A DNA stretch of 17,476 nucleotides from JAABSX01 sp964480455. Its GTDB lineage: Bacteria > Bacteroidota > Bacteroidia > Cytophagales > Microscillaceae. The stretch covers positions 1 to 17,476 of the forward strand of contig CAYZQI010000104.1 in assembly GCA_964480455.1 (NCBI GenBank), written 5' to 3'. Both the position numbers and the translations under genes were made by a program. Shown piece after piece: positions 7,449 to 15,740 of the stretch. The stretch's first letter is position 1. Each line of letters starts with the position of its first letter. The notes beneath the pieces are model-generated. The model did not search any database, was not told the DNA's origin, and was given only the letters and a program-made list of their open reading frames with translations.

Positions 7449-8705
7449 TTATACATTGTGCCCCTTCATCATTTTATTCCAATAGAGGTAAGGTAAGATG
7501 TGCTTTTTGAGCATCCATAGTCGCCAATGTTCTTTGTCAGAGTTAAAGACCAGCATTTGTTTGAGTTTGGGGTCGGGTGTGAAATTATTTTGATAATCAA
7601 ACTCTGCCAATACCATTTTGCCGTAGCCTGTTACGAGTGGGCAGGAGGAGTAGCCATTATAGACCTTAGGGCTAAGGCTTTGTGCTTTGACGAGGCGTAG
7701 TAGATTTTCTACTACTATGGGCACTTGCTTTCGAATGGCTGCCCCTGTTTTGGCAGTAGGCAAGGCGGCTACATCACCCAATCCGAAAATGTTTCCAAAT
7801 TGATTGTGCTGGAGCGTACCGTGGTTTACATCTAGCCATTTCGCTTCATTGACAAGCTCAGAATTTCTCACAAAAGCGGGGGCGGTTTGTGGAGGGGCTA
7901 GATGTAGCATATCAAAAGGCATCACGATTTCAGAGGTGCCATATAGCTGTTCATTGAGTACATTGCCTTCATTGATTACACAGTTGTTTTCATCGGGGGC
8001 TACGCTGCGGAAGGTGATTTTACGGTTTTCCCCATCAATTTTTACAGGGGCATAAAAGGGTTTAAAGTGGATTTTATATCTATGAATAACCTGCATCAGT
8101 GTTTCGGCGATGGTTTTGACCCCGAATATGACCGAGCCGGGTGTAGCAAATACCACATTGGTTTTGTCTGCCAAACCTTGTTTGCGCAAGTAATCGGCAG
8201 CTAAATAGGCTATTTTTTGGGGTGCACCACCACATTTGATAGGGGTAGTTGGCTGTGTGAATACTGCATTTCCTCCTTTAAAATTCTGCAATACCTCCCA
8301 AGTATGCTCAGGGTCAGTATAGTTGCTACATACTACTCCTTTGCCAAGTGCCTCGGGTAGCCCTTCTATCAGAGAGGGATCCATTACTAGCCCTGGAGCA
8401 ACTACCAAGTAGTCATAAGATATTTTTTCTCCAGATTTTAGTGATATTTCGTTTTGTGTGGGGTTAAATGCTGCTGCATATTCTTGTATCCAGTGTACTC
8501 CACTAGGAATTAATGAAGCCATGGGTCGTGCCGTCTTTTTCATGTTATAAGTACCTGCCCCTACCAATGTCCAAGCGGGTTGGTAGAAGTGTTCTTTGGC
8601 TGGTTCTACAATGGCAATATCCAAGGCTTTGTTGGCTTTTCTGAGTTGTGCAGCTACCATGATGCCCGCTGTTCCACCTCCGATAATCAAAATTTGATGA
8701 TGCAT
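7449..8705 (-). CDS. sqr: Sulfide:quinone oxidoreductase, FAD-dependent
   Basis: This 418-residue flavoprotein oxidises sulfide and passes electrons to membrane quinone, forming sulfane sulfur. The N-terminal FAD-binding Rossmann motif is ILIIGGGTAGIMVAAQL (5-21). A second FAD-contact motif is GNIFGLGDVAALPTAKTGAA (304-323). The redox pair is Cys158 (PIKCGGAPQK) and Cys355 (SSCPLVTGYGKMVLAEFDY). Both surroundings closely match human SQOR (PVKCAGAPQK and SCPLVTGY, from memory), so it belongs to the SQOR-like (type II) branch. The C-terminus HILPYLYWNKMMKG also matches, as expected for the membrane-contacting end. Cys126 is at the spacing (32 residues before Cys158) of the third cysteine of type I enzymes. 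There are no neighbouring persulfide dioxygenase or rhodanese genes. The gene seems to be a single-gene unit, possibly controlled by palindromes just upstream. Confidence 0.93.
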   Translation of the reverse strand: MHHQILIIGGGTAGIMVAAQLRKANKALDIAIVEPAKEHFYQPAWTLVGAGTYNMKKTARPMASLIPSGVHWIQEYAAAFNPTQNEISLKSGEKISYDYLVVAPGLVMDPSLIEGLPEALGKGVVCSNYTDPEHTWEVLQNFKGGNAVFTQPTTPIKCGGAPQKIAYLAADYLRKQGLADKTNVVFATPGSVIFGVKTIAETLMQVIHRYKIHFKPFYAPVKIDGENRKITFRSVAPDENNCVINEGNVLNEQLYGTSEIVMPFDMLHLAPPQTAPAFVRNSELVNEAKWLDVNHGTLQHNQFGNIFGLGDVAALPTAKTGAAIRKQVPIVVENLLRLVKAQSLSPKVYNGYSSCPLVTGYGKMVLAEFDYQNNFTPDPKLKQMLVFNSDKEHWRLWMLKKHILPYLYWNKMMKGHNV

Positions 8706-8743
8706 ATCTTTACATTTAGATTAGTATAATTATTAACTTATGT

Positions 8744-8757
8744 AAATATGCATATTT
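8744..8757. promoter_or_regulatory. Perfect 14-bp palindrome, candidate operator
   Basis: AAATATGCATATTT is a perfect palindrome centred about 45 bp upstream of the sulfide oxidase start. This position is typical for a repressor or activator site. AT-rich palindromes are bound by ArsR-type sulfide sensors in other phyla, but the regulator here is unknown. Confidence 0.4.
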
Positions 8758-8771
8758 GTTGATATGTTTTC

Positions 8772-8787
8772 AATGATAAATGTCATT
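8772..8787. promoter_or_regulatory. CRP/FNR-like inverted repeat upstream of sqr
   Basis: AATGA-N6-TCATT has the TGA-N6-TCA architecture shared by CRP (TGTGA-N6-TCACA) and FNR (TTGAT-N4-ATCAA) sites. It is about 75 bp upstream of the sulfide oxidase ATG, a plausible activator position. Identification is by geometry only; short inverted repeats also arise by chance in AT-rich DNA. Confidence 0.35.
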
Positions 8788-8951
8788 TTTTGCTTATTTT
8801 TTTATATTTTTCGTGGTAGAGTAGTTGTTTCTGTTTATAGATGCAAAGTGGAATAGCTGACTTTGAAAAATAAGTGCCTGTTGTTTATACTACTATGAAT
8901 TTCTTTATTTTACGAATTTGCAAGATTTTTTATAAGCAAAGATACTTTTAT

Positions 8952-8990
8952 AAAAAGAAGGCTTTTGGTAGGGTAGGAAGCCTTCTTTTT
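8952..8990. terminator. Strong intrinsic terminator after the ABC permease gene
   Basis: AAAAAGAAGGCTT (8952-8964) and AAGCCTTCTTTTT (8978-8990) form a perfect 13-bp inverted repeat with a 13-nt loop. The T run is on both strands. It lies about 20 bp beyond the permease stop and should end the ABC operon. Confidence 0.88.
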
Positions 8991-9009
8991 GAGCATTTTT
9001 TCAAAAAAA

Positions 9010-10347
9010 TTACATTTTATAAAATATCCACTTGCCTAACTCTTTGAAAGTAGGTTTTTTGCCATGCATCAAGATACCAATTCGGTAGATGCGTGCTGCC
9101 ACCCACGTAGTAAATACAAAACCCAGCACCAAAGCAAACATAGAAGCAATCAATTCCCAAGCGGCTACTCCGCCGAAAGGCAGACGTGCCATCATCACAA
9201 TTGGCGAGGTAAAAGGAATGATAGATGCCCAAACTGCTACTGCGCCATCAGGGTCTTTAATGACCGCCAATTGTGCAATCAGAAAGCCTACTATGAGTGG
9301 GGCAGAGAGCGGAAACTGAAACTGTTGCGTGTCAGCTTCATTGTCCACAGCCGAAGCCACAGCCGCAAACAGAGCACTGTAGAGCATATAGCCTCCCACA
9401 AAATAAAACAAAAATGCTCCAATCACTAGGGGTAGGTTAATAGTGCCTAATGAAGCAAATATCTTACTGAATCCTTTTTGTGTTTGGGCATCATCTTTTT
9501 CTTGGCTACTTTTTTCTACCATAGATTTGTCTTTCTCTACCAATTCTGTTTGTTGGGTTTGGGCATCAGCCATTTTATCTAGGCTCATAAAGCTAGTTGC
9601 CCCAATGAGCAGCAGGTAGGTAAGCCCAATCCAAAGCACAAACTGCGTAACACCTACCAGCCCTACGCCCAGTATTTTGCCCATCATAAGCTCAAAAGGC
9701 TTCACAGAAGAGATAATTACTTCAATGATTCGGTTAGATTTTTCTTCTATCACTCCACGCATTACTTGTGCACCATAGAGAAAAACCGCAAAGTAAATAG
9801 AGAACATAGCTAAGAAGCCAATAATAGTAGCTGCTCTAGAGCTACTTTCTTGCCCTTGCAAAGTTTCTGTGCCAAGGTCAATATTGGTTTTGATTTTATC
9901 CAGCACTTCTTTATCTATGCCCGAGCGTGTAAGTTTGAGGTCTTCTATACGGCTTTCTACCTCAGCCCTGATGTCGCGTTCTACATCAATACTAATACTT
10001 TTTTTGGAGAAAATCTTGATGTCTTTGGGTTTGTCAATATCAATTTTAGGGATATGAAGTAAAGCATAGCTTTCACTATCTTCTAAGCTTTCTTTTGCCT
10101 CTTTGAGATTTTTGTTTTCTGATTTGATAAATTTAAGCTCGGTTTGGTCTTTGAGCAGTGCCATAATTTCCCCACTTTCATCAATCACTTCAATCACTTT
10201 GTCTGATTTGAAGCTCGTAGTCAACCAAACAGGCACAACAAAAAGTGCTGCCATAAGTATAGGCGTAAGCAAGGTCATAATCAGAAAGGTGCGTTTTCTG
10301 ACACGCACCAAGTACTCACGCTGAAGTACAAGCCATATTTTGTTCAT
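9010..10347 (-). CDS. ABC-2 type exporter permease (NatB-like)
   Basis: The protein has 445 residues. One membrane helix at about 20-45 is followed by a large extracytoplasmic domain (about 47-170). The C-terminal membrane block has helices at about 174-195, 222-252, 303-333, 349-363, 373-388 and 397-421. The order (helix, big soluble loop, five or six helices) is that of the ABC-2 permease family typified by NatB. The motif GVIEEKSNRIIEVIISSVKPFELMMGKILG (199-228) is characteristic of it. Residues 259-293 are a charged linker with DAQTQ twice. It should form the membrane channel for the ATPase encoded 65 bp upstream. The substrate cannot be deduced; Na+ export or peptide/antibiotic export are family possibilities. 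The gene is last in the operon and is followed by a strong terminator. Confidence 0.9.
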   Translation of the reverse strand: MNKIWLVLQREYLVRVRKRTFLIMTLLTPILMAALFVVPVWLTTSFKSDKVIEVIDESGEIMALLKDQTELKFIKSENKNLKEAKESLEDSESYALLHIPKIDIDKPKDIKIFSKKSISIDVERDIRAEVESRIEDLKLTRSGIDKEVLDKIKTNIDLGTETLQGQESSSRAATIIGFLAMFSIYFAVFLYGAQVMRGVIEEKSNRIIEVIISSVKPFELMMGKILGVGLVGVTQFVLWIGLTYLLLIGATSFMSLDKMADAQTQQTELVEKDKSMVEKSSQEKDDAQTQKGFSKIFASLGTINLPLVIGAFLFYFVGGYMLYSALFAAVASAVDNEADTQQFQFPLSAPLIVGFLIAQLAVIKDPDGAVAVWASIIPFTSPIVMMARLPFGGVAAWELIASMFALVLGFVFTTWVAARIYRIGILMHGKKPTFKELGKWIFYKM

Positions 10348-10412
10348 AGTTTTATTCTTTTAATTCTTTACTTTATTCTTTAATGTTCTGCTTTCGGGGT
10401 TAGGGGCTTTTC
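10348..10412 (-). other. A-rich tandem-repeat spacer between the ABC genes
   Basis: On the coding strand the spacer carries three imperfect copies of AAAGAATAAA just before the permease ATG. It begins with AAAGCCCCTAACCCC, which matches the G-rich tail of the 71-bp repeat family in reverse. The A-rich part may serve as an unstructured ribosome landing site in place of a Shine-Dalgarno motif. Confidence 0.4.
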
Positions 10413-11372
10413 CTAAGGAGCTTCCACCTCCGAGTTTGTAGGTATTTTGACGAGCGAAGTAGCCGGGTTTTTACCTGTTACCAAAGTGATAAAAATATCG
10501 TTCATACTTGGTACTCGCTCTTGAAAACCTACAATTTCTACCTGTGGCATCAGTACGTTTAGTAGTTGGTTGGGTGTGAGGTCTTCGCGTGCTTGCAAGT
10601 TAGCCTGATAGTAGTTATCTTCTATTTTTTCTTGTGCCAAGATGCTGTAAGCCTCTGAACTGTTGAGCGTACCTCTGTACTCAAGCCTGAAGATATTGCT
10701 TTTGAATTGGTCTTTGACCTGTTTTTTAGGACCGTCTAAGATTTTTTCAGATTTGTTGATAAGCGCGATATGGTCGCAGAGTTCTTCTACTGATTCCATT
10801 CGGTGGGTAGAGAAAATAATGGTGCTACCTTTTTCGCGAAGTTCTAAGATTTCATCTTTGATAAGATTGGCATTGACGGGGTCAAAGCCTGAAAAAGGTT
10901 CATCAAGAATGATAAGTTTGGGTTCATGCAAGACCGTAGCCACAAATTGTATTTTTTGCTGCATACCCTTTGAGAGGTCTTCTATGTTTTTATCCCACCA
11001 GGTTTTGATGTCAAACTTTTTGAACCATATTTTGAGCCGCTCGAGGGCATCTTTTCGGCTGAGTCCTTTAAGTTGAGAAAGGTAAAGCAGTTGCTCGCCT
11101 ACTTTCATCTTTTTGTAAAGCCCTCGCTCTTCGGGTAAGTAGCCAATCTGAGCAATGTGTTGCTGCGAAAGTGGCTCGCCCTCAAACAAGATTTCGCCCT
11201 CATCTTTGCTGATAATTTGCGTGATGATGCGAATAAGGCTCGTTTTGCCTGCACCGTTGGGCCCAAGTAGCCCAAAAATAGTTTGCTTGGGTACACTCAG
11301 GCTCACATCTTTGAGTGCCTGATGGTTGGCATAGGTTTTAGAAATGTTCTTGACAACTAATAAATCGTTCAT
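10413..11372 (-). CDS. ABC transporter ATP-binding protein (NatA-like)
   Basis: The 319-residue ATPase has Walker A GPNGAGKTS (37-45), ABC signature LSKGMQQK (133-140), Walker B LIILDEP (153-159), D-loop FSGFDP (160-165) and switch His190 (STHR). The usual Q-loop glutamine is replaced in IGYLPEERGLY, as is normal in this NatA/EcsA-like branch. The C-terminal 100 residues (about 220-319) correspond to the extra domain common in these ATPases. It powers the permease encoded downstream on the same strand. The start is the ATG at 11372. The only Bacteroidota-like -7 box upstream is TATTTTTG on the minus strand at 11434-11441, with no clear -33 partner. The gene is divergent from the T9SS protease gene across a 202-bp gap. 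Confidence 0.95.
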   Translation of the reverse strand: MNDLLVVKNISKTYANHQALKDVSLSVPKQTIFGLLGPNGAGKTSLIRIITQIISKDEGEILFEGEPLSQQHIAQIGYLPEERGLYKKMKVGEQLLYLSQLKGLSRKDALERLKIWFKKFDIKTWWDKNIEDLSKGMQQKIQFVATVLHEPKLIILDEPFSGFDPVNANLIKDEILELREKGSTIIFSTHRMESVEELCDHIALINKSEKILDGPKKQVKDQFKSNIFRLEYRGTLNSSEAYSILAQEKIEDNYYQANLQAREDLTPNQLLNVLMPQVEIVGFQERVPSMNDIFITLVTGKNPATSLVKIPTNSEVEAP

Positions 11373-11574
11373 TTTTTTCTTGATTAATTCTTTGGGTTGG
11401 TAGCGGTGTTCAACTTTGCATTACAATTTTGCACAAAAATAAATACTTATTTGTACTTATTTTGAATTACTTTTTCATTATTTTGCAGGTGATAGTTCCG
11501 CACAAAAAAAGCATAAAATAATTTCACCAAAATTTTAGTGTGTAAACGCACATATCATCAAAATTAGATAAAAA
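11373..11574. other. Divergent intergenic region between ABC operon and T9SS protease
   Basis: The 202-bp AT-rich gap must hold promoters for both divergent genes. Visible elements are a minus-strand -7 match (11434-11441), the inverted repeat AAATAAATACTTATTT at 11440-11453, and three TTATTTTG/TTATTTG boxes on the plus strand, each one base off TAnnTTTG. None has a partner at the right spacing, so no promoter is assigned. Confidence 0.45.
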
Positions 11575-14500
11575 ATGAAAAAACAATCCTTCTTACACTG
11601 CTGCCTGATAGCAGTAGTACTGTTGTTTTGTACCTTATTTTCTGCAAAAGCACAGCAAAATCTATGGTCCATCACCTCACAAGCTGAGGAACAAAAGCTA
11701 GGTACACCGCAAATCTACACACAAAACTCCAAAATATTTCATCTTGATTGGGTAGCAGCCCTTAATCTACTCCAAGCTGCCCCTAAAGGTCAAGGTTTTG
11801 AAGCACCTCAGTCTTCCTTCATCTTCTCAATACCAATGCCTGATGGCAGTTTAATACCTTTTAGATTGGTAGAAACTGCACTACTTTCGCCTTCATTGGC
11901 ACAAAAAAATCCCCAAATAAAAACATACAGCGGTACAGGGCTTTCAGACAAAAGCACTTACTTGGTGATGGATATTACTCAACACGGTTTTCACGCAATG
12001 ATACAAAGCCCTAGCGGCACTGTATATATTGACCCCTTCCAAAAAGGAAATACAAAATACTACCTTAGCTATTGGAAAAAAGACTTCGACCCAAGCACCA
12101 AAGCCAACACACAAAAATTTTGTGAGCTTGGCAATGTTTCTAAGCAAGACAAAAGCAACACAGCACCACAAAACAAAACACCCAACCACTCCCACGAAAA
12201 AAAAGGAATACAAGCGCGCCCTTCTGGCACTCAACTCCGAACCTACAGACTCGCCGTGGCTGCTACGGGAGAATATACCCAATTTCATAATGACGGTAAT
12301 GCAAGTAATGGCAATGCCATAGCAGATGCTCAAGCAGCCATTGTTACGACCATAAACCGTGTCAAAGGGATTTATGAAAAAGAAGTAGGTATTAGTTTTG
12401 TACTGGTTGATAACACTTCATTGGTATTTGAGGACGGCACCACAGACCCTTTTACTGATGATGATGCTGGAGAACTCATAGATGAAAGCCAAGCCGTGAT
12501 AGACAGTAACCTTGGCAGTGATAATTACGACATTGGCCATACGCTGAGTACAGCAGGAGGTGGACTGGCTGGGCTGGGCGTGGTGTGCATCAATGGGCAA
12601 AAAGCAAGAGGTATCACAGGGCTAGATACTCCTATTGGCGATCCCTTTGATGTGGACTTTGTAGCACACGAAATAGGGCATCAGTTTGGCGCAGAACATA
12701 CTTTTAATGGAACAGGGGGCGCGTGCGTTTTCAATAGGTCTGGCAGCAATGCCTACGAGCCAGGCAGTGGCACTACCATTATGGCGTATGCAGGTATTTG
12801 CAATCCACAAAATATTCAAAACAATAGTGATGCTTATTTTCATACCCACAGCTACGACCAGATTCTAGATTATACCTTAGATGATGATGGCAATAACTGC
12901 CCCACAGTAAGCAATACAGGCAATACACCTCCAACTGTAAATGCAGGTGCAGGAGGGTTTACCATTCCTATCAACACTCCTTTTGAACTGATAGGAACAG
13001 CTACTGATACTGATGGTGATGCCCTTACCTATTGTTGGGAACAGTTTGATTTAGGCTCCGCAGGCGCGCCCAATACTCCCACAGGCAATGCACCACTGTT
13101 TAGGTCATTTATGCCTATAAACAGCCCTACCCGTATTTTCCCCAGCATACAAGACATCATCAACAATTCGCAAACCCTTGGAGAGCTACTGCCAAGCTAC
13201 TCAAGAGATTTGACCTTCAGGCTGACGGTAAGAGATACACAGCCTGTAGCCGGGGTCAATTATGATGAAATAAGTTTTGCCGTAAGTGCAGAAGCAGGTC
13301 CTTTTGTAGTAACTGCACCCAACACTTCCCTCACTTGGCAAGCAGGCAGCAATCGATTAGTAACTTGGGACGTAGCAAATACCAACCGCTCTCCCGTAAA
13401 CTGCCAAAGAGTAAACATTTTACTCTCAAAAGATGGGGGATTTACCTATCCCATCACTTTGGCGACCAGCGTACCCAACACAGGGAGTTTTTGGATAGCC
13501 GTACCCAACGAACCTACCACACAAGCACGTCTCAAGGTGGAGGCAGCAGACAATGTGTTTTTTGATATTTCTAATCAAAATTTTACCATCAGCGCAGCTC
13601 CCTCAGCTACTTTTAGCTTAGAAGTACTGCAGCAAACTGTATTTGCGTGTGCCCCCGATAATGTAACGATAGATATTCAGCTCAATAGCCTCTTAGGCTT
13701 CAACAGCACGGTCAATCTGAGTGTTAGCAATTTACCCATAGGGCTAAATGCAGCTTTTACCCAAAATCCGCTGACTCCCACGGCAAGCACCAGTCTTACG
13801 CTCAACAATACTGTAGCAGTCAGTTCGGGCATTTATGAGGTAGAAATAATGGCTACGGCAGGAGCTACTACACGTACAATCCCCATAAAGCTAGAAATAG
13901 TAGGAAGTATATTAGACAATCCTCTTTTACAAGCTCCGCTCAATGATGCAACGGGCATTGCTATAAGACCATTATTCGCTTGGAATCCACTCCCTGCAAT
14001 ACAAAATTACCAAATAGAAATAGCCACCGATGAAAATTTTGATAACATCATTTTTAATGAAAGTGTAATCAATAATAGTTTTCAGTTAAATGTAAATCTA
14101 AATCCATTGACAAGATACTATTGGCGCGTAAATGCTACAAGTATTTGTGGACAAAGTAGCCAAAGCGAAACTTTTAGCTTTGTTACTTTTGCAGTAGAAT
14201 GTGAGCAGTACCAAGCTAATGACTTGCCCATTACGATTAGCGATGGACCTCCAAATGTCATTAACGCTGTTATCAATATTCCTGATGACTTGAGCATCAC
14301 AAGTGTTAGTATCCCTAGCATACAAGGGCAACATACTTGGATAAATGATTTGACTTTTGTATTGATTAGCCCTTCGGGTACAGAGGTAGTTTTGATGGAT
14401 AGAATTTGTGGCAATCAAGACAATTTCAGCATTGGCTTTAATGACAACGCCCTCAATAGCAGCTATCCTTGCCCCCCTACAGATGGAAATGTATATCAAC

Positions 14501-15591
14501 CCAAGGGCAGCCTAGCAGCTTTTATAGGCGAAAGCACACAAGGTAATTGGATACTGCGTGTCATAGACAATGCAGAGTTAGACGGAGGGATACTACAAAA
14601 TTGGGAACTTGAAATTTGCTACGCTAACACAGGCAATACACGCCCACAAATCACACAAAATCTCACCTTGTTTGCTGAGCCAGGGCAGACTAGCTATCTC
14701 CTTGAAAGTGAGTTGCTACAAGCTACCGACTTTGAAGATGAAGATGATAATTTACTTTATGTCGTTGAGAATACTCCCCAAAGTGGTTTACTCAAAAAGG
14801 GGAACACAGACCTTGGCGTAGGGGCAGTATTTTTACAATCAGAACTTAACCAAGGCCTGATTACTTTTCAACCTAATGTAAGTAGCGTTTCTTTGAGTGA
14901 TGCTTTTCAATTCAAAGTAAGCGATAGCGGCAACCTCAGTACAGCCATTACTACTTTTAAAATTGAAATTGGTTTCCCGCCCGTAGTCATTACCAATAAT
15001 ACTTTGGTAGATATTCCCAGCAGAGCACCTTACTTTATCACTAGCAATTTATTAGAAAGTACTGATGTGGAAGATGGAAACAGTACGCTCACTTACATCA
15101 TAAGTAATACTACACAAAATGGGTTATTAAGGCTGCAAGGCATAAGTTTGCAAAGCAATGATTCCTTCCTACAATCAGATATTGATAATCAAAGAATAAG
15201 CTATGTGCCTAGCAATGCCCCAATAGGCGCGCAAGATAGTTTTAGATTTAAGGTGCAAGACTCAGTAGGTAACCTGACCGAAGAAAACACCTTTAACATC
15301 AGTATAGACGTGGTCAATAGCCTCAATGGTGATTTGCTTGGAAGTGGTACACAGCTATCTCCCAACCCTACAAAAGATGCAGTATTACTTCAAATGGATT
15401 TTCCTTATCAAGGAAATATTTTACTGCGTTTACTTACTGTTGATGGCAAGGAGTTGCAGACGCAATCTATCCATAAAAATACTTTGAAGTCTGAGGTCAT
15501 ACTTAATTTGAGCTACCTCTCAGCAGGTATGTATTTCTTGGCAATAGAGACCGATACAGGAAAGACCATCAAAAGAGTGCTAAAGTACTAG
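11575..15591 (+). CDS. T9SS-exported reprolysin-like zinc metalloprotease, multidomain
   Basis: The 1338-residue protein has a signal peptide at 1-26 (ending FSAKA) and a propeptide-like region to about 215. The reprolysin-type (M12B-like) catalytic domain spans about 222-445. It carries the zinc motif HEIGHQFGAEH (365-375) and a Met-turn around M403 (TTIMAYAGIC). Ig-like beta domains follow (about 455-780), then an FnIII-like module (about 783-872) and a proprotein-convertase P domain (about 875-1019, with NDLTFVLISPSGTEVVL and QGNWILRVIDNAELDGGILQNWELEI). Two cadherin/CSPG-like repeats follow (about 1022-1245, each with an 'ATDFEDE' or 'STDVEDG' motif). The last 80 residues are a type A T9SS sorting domain (LSPNPTKDAVLL … LSAGMYFLAIETDTGKTIKRVLKY). 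It should be cleaved and anchored or released at the cell surface. Likely roles are nutrient proteolysis or surface protein processing; the substrate is unknown. Confidence 0.94.
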   Translation: MKKQSFLHCCLIAVVLLFCTLFSAKAQQNLWSITSQAEEQKLGTPQIYTQNSKIFHLDWVAALNLLQAAPKGQGFEAPQSSFIFSIPMPDGSLIPFRLVETALLSPSLAQKNPQIKTYSGTGLSDKSTYLVMDITQHGFHAMIQSPSGTVYIDPFQKGNTKYYLSYWKKDFDPSTKANTQKFCELGNVSKQDKSNTAPQNKTPNHSHEKKGIQARPSGTQLRTYRLAVAATGEYTQFHNDGNASNGNAIADAQAAIVTTINRVKGIYEKEVGISFVLVDNTSLVFEDGTTDPFTDDDAGELIDESQAVIDSNLGSDNYDIGHTLSTAGGGLAGLGVVCINGQKARGITGLDTPIGDPFDVDFVAHEIGHQFGAEHTFNGTGGACVFNRSGSNAYEPGSGTTIMAYAGICNPQNIQNNSDAYFHTHSYDQILDYTLDDDGNNCPTVSNTGNTPPTVNAGAGGFTIPINTPFELIGTATDTDGDALTYCWEQFDLGSAGAPNTPTGNAPLFRSFMPINSPTRIFPSIQDIINNSQTLGELLPSYSRDLTFRLTVRDTQPVAGVNYDEISFAVSAEAGPFVVTAPNTSLTWQAGSNRLVTWDVANTNRSPVNCQRVNILLSKDGGFTYPITLATSVPNTGSFWIAVPNEPTTQARLKVEAADNVFFDISNQNFTISAAPSATFSLEVLQQTVFACAPDNVTIDIQLNSLLGFNSTVNLSVSNLPIGLNAAFTQNPLTPTASTSLTLNNTVAVSSGIYEVEIMATAGATTRTIPIKLEIVGSILDNPLLQAPLNDATGIAIRPLFAWNPLPAIQNYQIEIATDENFDNIIFNESVINNSFQLNVNLNPLTRYYWRVNATSICGQSSQSETFSFVTFAVECEQYQANDLPITISDGPPNVINAVINIPDDLSITSVSIPSIQGQHTWINDLTFVLISPSGTEVVLMDRICGNQDNFSIGFNDNALNSSYPCPPTDGNVYQPKGSLAAFIGESTQGNWILRVIDNAELDGGILQNWELEICYANTGNTRPQITQNLTLFAEPGQTSYLLESELLQATDFEDEDDNLLYVVENTPQSGLLKKGNTDLGVGAVFLQSELNQGLITFQPNVSSVSLSDAFQFKVSDSGNLSTAITTFKIEIGFPPVVITNNTLVDIPSRAPYFITSNLLESTDVEDGNSTLTYIISNTTQNGLLRLQGISLQSNDSFLQSDIDNQRISYVPSNAPIGAQDSFRFKVQDSVGNLTEENTFNISIDVVNSLNGDLLGSGTQLSPNPTKDAVLLQMDFPYQGNILLRLLTVDGKELQTQSIHKNTLKSEVILNLSYLSAGMYFLAIETDTGKTIKRVLKY

Positions 15592-15679
15592 TATACCCAC
15601 TATGTACGGTCAGCAAGTGTCACAAGGGGCTGTGTTGAGAGGATGTGCTTGCTATAAACTTCTTCTTTGAGGACAAAAA

Positions 15680-15740
15680 GGCATGCCCTCTGTAGCAAAA
15701 GGGCATGCCCTCGGTAGCAAAAGGGCATGCCCTTTTGCTA
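15680..15740. repeat. Three 22-bp palindromic tandem repeats overlapping the CHAT stop codon
   Basis: The unit, GGGCATGCCC plus TCxGTAGCAAAA, occurs three times at 22-bp spacing; the centres differ slightly (the first lacks one G). The last copy is the centre of a perfect 26-bp palindrome at 15715-15740. Its right end is the stop codon (TAG, minus strand) of the CHAT gene. Folded, it gives an 11-bp stem with a CATG loop. On the minus strand GGGCATGCCC is followed by TTTT in each copy, so it may act as a multi-hairpin terminator or a protein-binding array between convergent genes. Confidence 0.85.

Larger units (their letters stand above)
8706..8951. other. Intergenic region upstream of the sulfide oxidase gene
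   Basis: This AT-rich gap, with the adjoining terminator, separates the sulfide oxidase start from the end of the ABC permease gene, about 300 bp in all. The part next to the oxidase gene holds two palindromes (8744-8757 and 8772-8787). No ORF of protein-like composition, RNA gene or match to the TAnnTTTG box on the minus strand was found in the rest. Confidence 0.6.

Noticed and set aside
10663..11076. Plus-strand 137-codon open frame opposite the ABC ATPase
   Set aside because: It is antisense to strongly conserved ATPase motifs and has a Ser/Leu-rich, non-protein-like composition.
11434..11485. Promoters with both -33 and -7 boxes in the divergent region
   Set aside because: The TTTG and TAnnTTTG-like words are not at the usual spacing of about 19 nt.
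11944..12333. Minus-strand 129-codon open frame inside the protease gene
   Set aside because: The plus strand here is clearly the propeptide and catalytic domain; the antisense frame shows no motif.
15605..15660. Hairpin terminator after the T9SS protease stop
   Set aside because: Only short arms (GCAAG/CTTGC and CACA/TGTG) with long loops and no T run are present.
15680..15740. 22-bp repeats as a CRISPR array
   Set aside because: There are no variable spacers; the units abut and are palindromic with only 12 bp of near-identical sequence between the palindromes.
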